Both the position numbers and the translations under genes were made by a program. The notes below the pieces were generated by a model, which ran no database searches, was not told the origin of the DNA, and worked only from the letters and a program-made list of their open reading frames with translations. 40,771 bases of DNA from Phocaeicola sp. (GTDB lineage: Bacteria; Bacteroidota; Bacteroidia; Bacteroidales; Bacteroidaceae): positions 1 to 40,771 of the forward strand of contig JAHHQU010000019.1 in NCBI GenBank assembly GCA_020026225.1, read 5' to 3'. Within the stretch, counting starts at the first letter, position 1. Every line of letters starts with the position of its first letter. Of this stretch, positions 35,056 to 40,771 are shown one piece after another.

Positions 35056-35125
35056 TTCGGCTTGGAAACAAACTCACAAACACGAAAAAGGGAAGTGCAA
35101 ACCCTTTCAATCCAAGAAAACCCAT

Positions 35126-35133
35126 TAACTTTG
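35126..35133 (+). promoter_or_regulatory. -7 promoter element of the PL8 gene (TAACTTTG)
   Basis: TAACTTTG fits TAnnTTTG, 86 bases before the ATG at 35220. Confidence 0.45.
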
Positions 35134-35219
35134 TAGCCGATAAACTACCGACGGATTCACGATAAGAAGGAGACTGCATTTCCCGAACATCCTAAAAGCC
35201 GCCGCCTCATTCCGTTACT

Positions 35220-37409
35220 ATGAAACAGACCTACTCATTACAGCATTTCGCTGCCCTTTCCAGAAAAAGTATCCTCTACATAGGCTTTGCATCCGCCTTG
35301 TCACTACCAAGTATCGCCCAAGCAGCAAAGCCAGACAATGTATTCAGTCAGATTATCCAGAATATGGTCCGACAAGAGACAGAGGAGACAGACATCACCC
35401 ACAACGACCGACAGACAAGCACTTACCTGCAACTGCTCGACTCGCAAGGAGCCTTCACGGACATCGACTACAACAGTCACGCCCAAACTCTCTGGAAACC
35501 GATGGACCATATCAAACGAATGAAAGAAATGGCCGTTTCCTACATCACGCCACAAAGCCGCTATTACGGCAACAAAAGACTCCATAAGGTCCTCGTAAAG
35601 ATGCTTTCTCACTGGTATGCCGCCAATCCCAGAAGTACAAACTGGTGGTGCCAAGAAATCGGCTGGCCCCAACCCATGGGACTCACCCTCGCACTCTTGC
35701 GCACAGGAAAGCACCCCGTTCCCGAAGAGTTGGAAGCAAAAATACTGGAACGCATGAAGCAAATCAGCAAAGGTCCCGACCAGAAAGGTTCGCAAGGTAC
35801 CGGTGCCAACAAGATGGACATTGCCCTGCAATGGATTTACCGCACCTGCCTGCAAGCCGACGAGAAGAACCTCCAGTTTGCCGTGCAACAATTCTACTAC
35901 CCTATCCGCTTCAATACAGGACAAGGTATCCAAAGTGACTATTCATACCTCCAGCACGGCCAGCAACTTTACACAGGCGGATACGGCGCTTCAGTGCTGA
36001 ATGCCTACTTGAAAGTAGCCTTTTACCTCATGGGAACTCCTTATGCCGATAAGGAAAAGAATGAGCTGATCTGCCAATTTGTCCGTTACGGCTATCTTCC
36101 CGCCATACGCGGCAGCGAGATGCTCTATAACTCAATGGGAAGAGGTCTGTCACGCCCCAACGCAACGCACCAACGCCATCTGGCTAAGTTGGTGGAAAGA
36201 CTGATAAAACTGGATGCCGCACACGAAGAGACCTATAAAAGCAGCATCCGCCGATTAAAAGAAGAAGTGCCTCCATGCTACGGAATCATTCCCTTCCACC
36301 GCCATTACTGGAGAGGCGACTACACCCTCCACCAACGTCCCGGCTACACGATGGACGTACGAATGGCATCTACCCGCACCTTTCGCTGCGAGAACGGCAA
36401 CGGAGAAAACCTGAAAGGCTATTTCCTAACCGAAGGAGGAACAGGCATCGTGCGACGAGGAGACGAATACCGACACATCTTCCCCGTATGGGACTGGAGC
36501 CATCTGCCGGGAACCACCGTACCCAACTTGCCTGAAGTTCCCGTACCCGCTCCATGGGCACAGCGCGGACAAAGTACCTTTGCAGGGGGTGTTTCCGACG
36601 GAAAGTATGGAGTCACCACCTACCAGATGAGAGATGAACATTTCGGTCTTTGTACCTCTGCCAAGAAATCCTGGTTCTTCTTCGACCGAGAAATCGTCTG
36701 TATGGGAAGTGATATCCAATCATCCAATTCCTATCCCATCCATACGACAGTCAACCAGTGCCTGCTGAAAGGAGACGTTACCCTCCTCTTCGAAGGAAAG
36801 GCCAAAGAGAGCATCCAAGCGGAAGGAGAACAAGCCTACACCAATCTGGTTTGCGTACACCACGACAGCATCAGCTACTTCTTCCCCAATCGCTGTAACG
36901 TCACCCTTCGGAACGATATCCAGAAAGGATCGTGGAAACAGATTTCCTCCCCACAAGCAGCAACGCCCCTCGAAGAAGAAATCTTCAAGCTCTGGATTGA
37001 TCACGGAACAAAGCCACAGAAAGGAAGCTATCTTTACTATATCGTACCCAACACTCCTTCGGCTCAAGCAACAGAATCTCAAATAGACGCCCTGGAATGC
37101 CTGAACACAGACACCCTCCAAGCCGTATACAACCACACGCTCCACCAGTTGGGCATTGTCTTCCATCAAGCAGGCAAAATCCATTTGGGAAACGTCACGG
37201 TTAAAAGCGAACACCCCTGTGCAGTTCTGCTTACCGGTCTCGAAAGCAAACGGCCCAAAGTCTATCTGACCGATCCCAGCTACCAACTCCAAGAGAACAC
37301 ACTGGAAATCACGCTGCCACATAGCAAGGAAACAAAACGCTTGACTTGTTCATTTCCGGCCGACCCATTATATGTCGGTTCCACGCTTGAAATAAACATT
37401 CCTCAATAA
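35220..37409 (+). CDS. PL8 family polysaccharide lyase (hyaluronate/chondroitin lyase-like)
   Basis: A 729-residue protein with a signal peptide ending near SIAQAA (residue 36). Residues about 40-370 form the alpha/alpha toroid with the PL8 catalytic set: Asn141 in STNWWCQEIGWPQP, His246 and Tyr251 in LQHGQQLYTGGYG, and the arginine-rich loop YNSMGRGLSRPNATH. Residues about 385-729 are beta-sandwich domains (RPGYTMDVRMASTRTF, ENGENLKGYFLTEGGTG). The family cleaves uronate-containing chains by beta-elimination. Hyaluronan or chondroitin is most common, with xanthan or alginate possible. No sulfatase, GH88 or susCD neighbour is present. The protein is probably periplasmic. Confidence 0.88.
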   Translation: MKQTYSLQHFAALSRKSILYIGFASALSLPSIAQAAKPDNVFSQIIQNMVRQETEETDITHNDRQTSTYLQLLDSQGAFTDIDYNSHAQTLWKPMDHIKRMKEMAVSYITPQSRYYGNKRLHKVLVKMLSHWYAANPRSTNWWCQEIGWPQPMGLTLALLRTGKHPVPEELEAKILERMKQISKGPDQKGSQGTGANKMDIALQWIYRTCLQADEKNLQFAVQQFYYPIRFNTGQGIQSDYSYLQHGQQLYTGGYGASVLNAYLKVAFYLMGTPYADKEKNELICQFVRYGYLPAIRGSEMLYNSMGRGLSRPNATHQRHLAKLVERLIKLDAAHEETYKSSIRRLKEEVPPCYGIIPFHRHYWRGDYTLHQRPGYTMDVRMASTRTFRCENGNGENLKGYFLTEGGTGIVRRGDEYRHIFPVWDWSHLPGTTVPNLPEVPVPAPWAQRGQSTFAGGVSDGKYGVTTYQMRDEHFGLCTSAKKSWFFFDREIVCMGSDIQSSNSYPIHTTVNQCLLKGDVTLLFEGKAKESIQAEGEQAYTNLVCVHHDSISYFFPNRCNVTLRNDIQKGSWKQISSPQAATPLEEEIFKLWIDHGTKPQKGSYLYYIVPNTPSAQATESQIDALECLNTDTLQAVYNHTLHQLGIVFHQAGKIHLGNVTVKSEHPCAVLLTGLESKRPKVYLTDPSYQLQENTLEITLPHSKETKRLTCSFPADPLYVGSTLEINIPQ

Positions 37410-37450
37410 AGGACAACCCGATTTCATACAGTAAATAAATCGGACAAAAA

Positions 37451-37496
37451 ACAAGACTCCGTCCGCCTCTTCCCATAGAGACAAACGGAGTCTTGT
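37451..37496. terminator. Terminator between the PL8 and transglutaminase genes
   Basis: A 12-bp perfect stem (37451-37462 with 37485-37496) with a 22-base loop, flanked by A- and T-rich runs. It lies between convergent genes and could serve both. Confidence 0.75.
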
Positions 37497-37579
37497 TTCC
37501 TTTATGAAGTCCATAAAAAACGGGATGTCTTCTGTTTCCTTCCAACACCCCATTTCTACAACACAGTCTAACCTACTTT

Positions 37580-38776
37580 TTATTTCATGTACAATTTCAA
37601 TGTTTCTGTTTCGTCACCCACCTTCACTTTCTGGCTTTCCAATACACCCTTTCCATTCAAGAACTTGACGGTGTAAGTCTGATTCTTTTCCACCATAAAG
37701 GTAAGCACATCATTCATGTCCTGAGTAGGACCAGTAGAACGTCCGCCGAACAACTGCTTGTCACCCTTGAATACATCCAAGTTTGTCTCCACACGGTCGC
37801 CAGAATCAGAATTGTGTTCCTTATCTTTGAACACCATGATTCGCAACGCCACATGTTTGCCATCGGCAGGCACAGCCGACAACTGTGCACGATACAAGCT
37901 CGTATAACGGTCGGTTACATTTTCAGCATGCACATAGCGGATATCCATATCCCACACCAATGGGAAGTAACTGTCAGCCGGTTTGAAAGATGCCGCATAA
38001 ACTGCTTTTTCCACATCGTCCTTGATAGCCTTTCCGGCATCCACCAAGAACCAAGACTTATCAAGACGATCCGACGGATAATATTCAGTGAAGTGCCATC
38101 CACCGTCTACCCAAACCTCGTTCCAGTTATGGTTACCACGATTATCATGCCAAGAAGGAGTACCCGCTACACGAGAAGGAATACCCACTGCACGAAACGC
38201 ATCAGTCAATAAGATAGAAAGTCCAGAACAAGAAGCCATGTGCTGACGCATGGATTCATACGGAGCCTGATCCGGTTTTTCACGTTTCGTATTATAGTCC
38301 ACATTCACCTCATCACGAATGTTCTTGTTGACAGAATCAATAGCTTCATGCATCGTCTTGCAAGAAACTACATACTTCTTGAATCGTTCATAAAAATCCT
38401 TACGCCAGCTTTCACGCGTTTCATTCAAGTTCACATAAGGCAACACATCATTCAAGAAGATATCTTCAGGAACTTCCTTTGCCCAAGGAAACTCAGCTTT
38501 CGCCTTATACGCATACAATACGTTTTCCAACAAGAAATCCGCAGTCAAAGCTTTGGCATCGCGTTCCGGCATGTAAGAAATCAAGAACGCCATTCCTTCC
38601 TTCTGGTCAGCAGGAACTTCCTTCAGCGCTTTTTCCAATTCTTTCGCATTTTCACCGGCTGTTACCAAAGTCTGGTCCAGCAAATCATGATACTTTTCCG
38701 GAATACCGGCATACTTCCCCCCTGTACAAGACGACAGTCCCAAGGCAAAAAGCAACAGTGCACTTTTAAAATTCAT
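37580..38776 (-). CDS. Transglutaminase-like lipoprotein
   Basis: 398 residues from the ATG at 38776; a TTG two codons earlier also opens the frame. The lipoprotein signal ends in LSSC (Cys17). Residues about 25-135 are a helical prodomain-like region. The transglutaminase core at about 140-245 has the triad Cys183 (HMASCSGLSILLTDAFRAVG), His216 (RGNHNWNEVWVDGGWH) and a following Asp (YYPSDRLD). Residues about 285-398 are beta-rich, with a C-terminal Ig-like or carboxypeptidase-regulatory-like fold. Such proteins may act as peptidases or cross-linking enzymes in the envelope; the function is unknown. Confidence 0.87.
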   Translation of the reverse strand: MNFKSALLLFALGLSSCTGGKYAGIPEKYHDLLDQTLVTAGENAKELEKALKEVPADQKEGMAFLISYMPERDAKALTADFLLENVLYAYKAKAEFPWAKEVPEDIFLNDVLPYVNLNETRESWRKDFYERFKKYVVSCKTMHEAIDSVNKNIRDEVNVDYNTKREKPDQAPYESMRQHMASCSGLSILLTDAFRAVGIPSRVAGTPSWHDNRGNHNWNEVWVDGGWHFTEYYPSDRLDKSWFLVDAGKAIKDDVEKAVYAASFKPADSYFPLVWDMDIRYVHAENVTDRYTSLYRAQLSAVPADGKHVALRIMVFKDKEHNSDSGDRVETNLDVFKGDKQLFGGRSTGPTQDMNDVLTFMVEKNQTYTVKFLNGKGVLESQKVKVGDETETLKLYMK

Positions 38777-39310
38777 AGTCAATATTCTTTATCACTTAAA
38801 CAATTCAACTGAATGCCCCGTCAACCTTCCGTATGTATTCTGAACCCGCAAACGAATCGGCCAACCAGGTCACCACTTAGAGACAAAAATACAAAAAAAT
38901 ACTTAACAACAGGATAAATGCGATAAAAAAACATGGATTCCACTTTCCTATGATAAAGAAGGAGTACACCCTCTCCGCTTTTAGAAGAAGTTACTCTCCA
39001 TGCCTCCATTCCAAAGCCTATATGTTCCACTTCTCTTTTAATAAAGGGCAAGATTATTTCATCGTACAACCACCAACAGTGCTATCTACAAACCGGATCA
39101 ACATACAACTTTCAACGAGACATGTACCCATCCAATTCCAGAGAAAGAAACACGTTCCCATCTCCCCAAGTTTTTCTCACGTTCCTTCATTAGCCTATTG
39201 TATGATATTTTTACCATAAACAAGACGCAAGCAAACAAAAGTCTGACAAACACGCCCCGATTCATCCCCCTCAGTTACCCAACAATCTCCCCTCTGAAAA
39301 AGACAAAAAA
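38777..39310. other. Intergenic region upstream of the transglutaminase gene
   Basis: About 530 bases. A minus-strand -7 element (TATTTTTG, 38884-38891) is the likely promoter of the transglutaminase gene. Short frames on both strands have no family resemblance and unusual composition; I take them as chance. Confidence 0.4.
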
Positions 39311-39343
39311 AAGGCTTACTGAGTGTATCACTCGGTAAGCCTT
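39311..39343 (-). terminator. Terminator of the winged-helix gene
   Basis: A 15-bp stem (39311-39325 with 39329-39343, one G-T pair) with a 3-base loop and a long T-run on the minus strand, 24 bases past the stop. Confidence 0.9.
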
Positions 39344-39366
39344 ACCCATTCACCGCACACGACCTA

Positions 39367-39582
39367 TTAGTCTTTCAGTGAAAAATACTTTACAGTCTTT
39401 CTACCTTCTTTCTCAACAGAGAACACCAGTTTTTCTTCGCGTGAAAGCCATCCGATTGCTGCCCAGAACTCAGATTCAGAAAGTTTTGTTTCTTTTTTAA
39501 GACGAGCAACGTCAACATGTTTTTTACCGTTCAAATGATTCCACACGATACCAGCGTTTTTACCAATAACCTCTTGTTCCAT
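39367..39582 (-). CDS. Small winged-helix protein (DUF2582-like)
   Basis: 71 residues from the ATG at 39582. The longer frame to 39639 adds a hydrophobic stretch with no family match and sits in the leader. The protein has a compact winged helix: GKNAGIVWNHLNGKKHVDVA (helix 1 and turn), RLKKETKLSESEFWAAIGWL (helix-turn-helix) and the wing LVFSVEKEGRKTVKYFSL. It probably binds nucleic acid or acts as a small regulator; its target is unknown. It is monocistronic, with a long structured leader and a strong terminator. Confidence 0.82.
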   Translation of the reverse strand: MEQEVIGKNAGIVWNHLNGKKHVDVARLKKETKLSESEFWAAIGWLSREEKLVFSVEKEGRKTVKYFSLKD

Positions 39583-39786
39583 AAATAATAAATTTAGATG
39601 ATTGAAAATAAATAAAAAATCGAACCATCTGCCATACACTTGTTAGAGTACGTCAGACAGGCTTTGCATGAAACATGCTATTTCTTTTAAATTAAAATGC
39701 TATGTTGAAACCTGCCTATGGAAATGAAAAGATACTGGATAGGCAGTCTTTGAGAAGTCATCCGTTTGGATGACATTGCAAAGATA
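39583..39786 (-). promoter_or_regulatory. Promoter and about 190-base structured leader of the winged-helix gene
   Basis: The minus-strand -7 element TATCTTTG (39786-39779) would start the RNA near 39772. The leader then holds a 7-bp perfect hairpin at its very 5' end (39757-39763 with 39768-39774, loop GTTT on the plus strand), an 8-bp stem with a 19-base loop (39712-39719 with 39739-39746), and a GCATG/CATGC hairpin (39666-39678). The rest is AT-rich up to the ATG at 39582. Confidence 0.5.
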
Positions 39787-39849
39787 ACATTTATTTATGA
39801 AAGAAGAACATCTTTAAAGAAAAAATTATTGAATAGGCATAAAATCAGG

Positions 39850-40020
39850 ATGAGAACAAGGACAAAACAGTTCCAATCCAATGAAAAAGCAATCCATAAT
39901 GAACGAGTCGAATTTCGCTTGAGACTACTGATACAGCAAGAAAAAATTACCCCAAGAAAATATGTTGTAAATGATATTCCAAAAATGATTTATCAGGACA
40001 ATGCTCCTCTGGCAAATTGA
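39850..40020 (+). CDS. Possible small basic protein next to the mobile element
   Basis: A possible 56-residue protein from the ATG at 39850 (MRTRTKQFQSNEKAIHNERV and onward, ending IYQDNAPLAN). Composition is plausible and basic. I do not recognise it, no ribosome binding site or promoter is clear, and it may be a chance frame or a fragment left by the adjacent insertion. Confidence 0.3.
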   Translation: MRTRTKQFQSNEKAIHNERVEFRLRLLIQQEKITPRKYVVNDIPKMIYQDNAPLAN

Positions 40021-40043
40021 TTTTCTGATTTTCCACTGAAGCG

Positions 40044-40107
40044 AGGATGTAAATTAAACTGTGTCAGCAAAGAATAAAATATTATATTTGCTAACACAGT
40101 TTTTTAT
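40044..40107 (+). repeat. Left end and inverted repeat of an IS256-type insertion sequence
   Basis: Upstream of the transposase start lies an imperfect inverted repeat, AACTGTGTCAGCAAA near 40056-40070 and TTTGCTAACACAGTT near 40086-40100. This fits the left terminal region and a protective hairpin of IS256-family elements, which commonly carry a CTGTGT motif near the end. The exact outer boundary is a guess. No target duplication can be checked because the right end is not visible. Confidence 0.5.
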
Positions 40108-40344
40108 ATGAAAGAAGAATTTGATTTTGAAAGTATCAAGAACAAGGCTATCGAACAATTGAAGTCTGGTAAGTCATTATTGGGTAAAGATGGTGCATTT
40201 GCTCCTTTACTAGAAAGTATCTTAAATGCAGCACTTGAAGGTGAAATGGATGCTCATTTAACTTCAGAAGTGGAAAAATCGGAGCATGCTGTTACAACAT
40301 ATAAACTGAATAAGACACAGAAAATCGTGGATTTTACGAATTGA
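40108..40344 (+). pseudogene. IS256-family transposase, N-terminal fragment
   Basis: The first about 55 residues (MKEEFDFESIKNKAIEQLKS, then GKDGAFAPLLESILNAALEGEMDAHLTSE) match the start of IS256-type DDE transposases, including the conserved ALEGEMDAHL. From about 40270 the frame leaves the family and continues through the first copy of the repeat array (EKSEHAVT) to a stop at 40344. The zinc-like region and the catalytic DDE domain of this roughly 400-residue family are absent. The cut coincides with the left edge of the repeat array, so insertion or recombination at that site is the likely cause. Confidence 0.75.
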
Positions 40345-40771
40345 ACACCTATTGATTATCAATGGTTTACGAATTTTAAATTTGCCGTTTTCCTATCAAA
40401 ATCGGAGTATGCTGTTACACTACCCTAAAAATGCCACAGAAATGCTAGTGAAATCGGAGCATGCTGTTACACTCTTAGGGGGAGACAGACATTCGTAGCA
40501 AATAAAAACGGAGCATGCTGTTACACTTTTTACAGAGGTTTCACGTGCTCATTGCCATGAAAATCGGAGCATGCTGTTACAGTTTTGATGAATTTATTAT
40601 CTTGAAGGATTATTAAATCCTCCAAGACTATGGCTACACAACCTAAGAAAATGAATATCATCAAACAGGTCCTTACGGGCCACAAAAACGGATTGTCGGT
40701 CAGAAAAATGGCCGAGATGGTAAAAACGGAGCAGACTGTTACAGCAAAAACGGCCATGCTGTTACAGTTCT
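40275..40771 (+). repeat. Array of seven copies of a 22-23 bp repeat
   Basis: The core CGGAGCATGCTGTTACA, preceded by four or five A or AAAT, recurs in the same orientation at 40275-40296, 40398-40419, 40450-40471, 40504-40526, 40559-40581, 40722-40744 and 40746-40767. Copies 1, 3, 4 and 5 share the core exactly. Copy 2 has GTATGC, copy 6 GCAGAC, and copy 7 GGCCATGC. Distances between copies 2 to 5 are 52, 54 and 55 bases, with unrelated spacers of about 30 to 33. Each good copy contains the 8-bp palindrome AGCATGCT. Copies 6 and 7 lie inside the IstA-like frame. Multiple terminal repeats of an IS21-family element are the favoured reading. Confidence 0.8.
40630..40771 (+). CDS. IstA-like (IS21-family) transposase N-terminus, partial
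   Basis: The frame from the ATG at 40630 is open to the window edge (47 codons). It begins MATQPKKMNIIKQVLTGHKN, then GLSVRKMAEM, resembling the helix-turn-helix at the start of IS21-family IstA transposases (IKQVL...GLSxRKxAxx...). After residue 30 the next 17 codons are made of repeat copies 6 and 7 (VKTEQTVTAKTAMLLQ) instead of the expected rest of the helix-turn-helix. The gene may therefore be broken, or the repeats belong to a nested insertion. The call rests on one short motif. Confidence 0.45.
   Translation, partial: MATQPKKMNIIKQVLTGHKNGLSVRKMAEMVKTEQTVTAKTAMLLQF

Noticed and set aside
38821..39219. Short frames on both strands between the transglutaminase and winged-helix genes.
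   Set aside because: One overlaps the transglutaminase promoter and neither resembles a protein family.
40398..40581. CRISPR array reading of the repeats (about 23-base repeats, about 31-base spacers).
   Set aside because: The spacing is uneven, several copies are degenerate, no leader or cas gene is seen, and the flanks are insertion-sequence sequence.
40530..40757. 75-residue hydrophobic frame on the minus strand across the repeat array.
   Set aside because: It is the complement of the IstA-like frame and of repeats 4-7, and its hydrophobicity comes from that.

Overview
The window looks like a chromosomal segment of a gut Bacteroidales, most likely Bacteroides or Phocaeicola. The main reasons are many TAnnTTTG (-7) promoter elements, few purine-rich ribosome binding sites, lipoprotein-type glycan enzymes (GH76, three GH29, PL8), an OmpA-type porin and a Bacteroidales-style phosphate locus. 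No rRNA or tRNA gene was recognised. The genus is an inference from style and gene content; no search was run.

Layout. 1-2.9 kb: a lipoprotein gene broken by an in-frame stop, a small membrane protein, a GH76 mannanase-like lipoprotein, and a low-molecular-weight phosphatase homologue whose nucleophilic cysteine is replaced by serine. 3.5-7.4 kb: an abundant-type OmpA protein, a nearly perfect 54-bp palindrome, and a lipoprotein ending in an IdeS/Mac-like cysteine protease domain. 7.5-14.1 kb: a phosphate locus, with a PhoB-like regulator and a histidine kinase that has lost its ATPase domain on the minus strand, facing a porin-pstS-pstC-pstA-pstB operon. An 11-bp-periodic repeat resembling PhoP/PhoB boxes lies between them. 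14.3-19 kb: sbcD-sbcC. 19.1-24.1 kb: three alpha-L-fucosidases, two of them a tandem duplicate. 24.3-29 kb: a tetratricopeptide-like protein, a fructose-6-phosphate aldolase/transaldolase and a DASS-family anion transporter. 29.3-33.1 kb: an acyl-CoA ligase, a macrodomain gene fused by deletion to the 3' end of a lost hsp20 gene, and a secreted YARHG protein. 34-38.8 kb: a two-gene LysO exporter, a PL8 polysaccharide lyase and a transglutaminase-like lipoprotein. 39.3-40.8 kb: a small winged-helix protein with a long structured leader, then a mobile-element junction in which an IS256-type transposase is cut after about 55 codons by an array of seven copies of a 22-23 bp repeat leading into an IstA-like reading frame.

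The enzymes suggest a commensal that trims host and dietary glycans (fucose, uronate-containing polysaccharides, perhaps yeast mannan). It may also attack an immunoglobulin-like protein. Gene decay is a recurring theme: an interrupted lipoprotein, a truncated kinase, an hsp20 remnant and a cut transposase all fall within 41 kb. The strongest leads are the IdeS-like protease, the repeat array at the right edge, the truncated kinase beside the Pho-box-like array, and the macrodomain-hsp20 junction.
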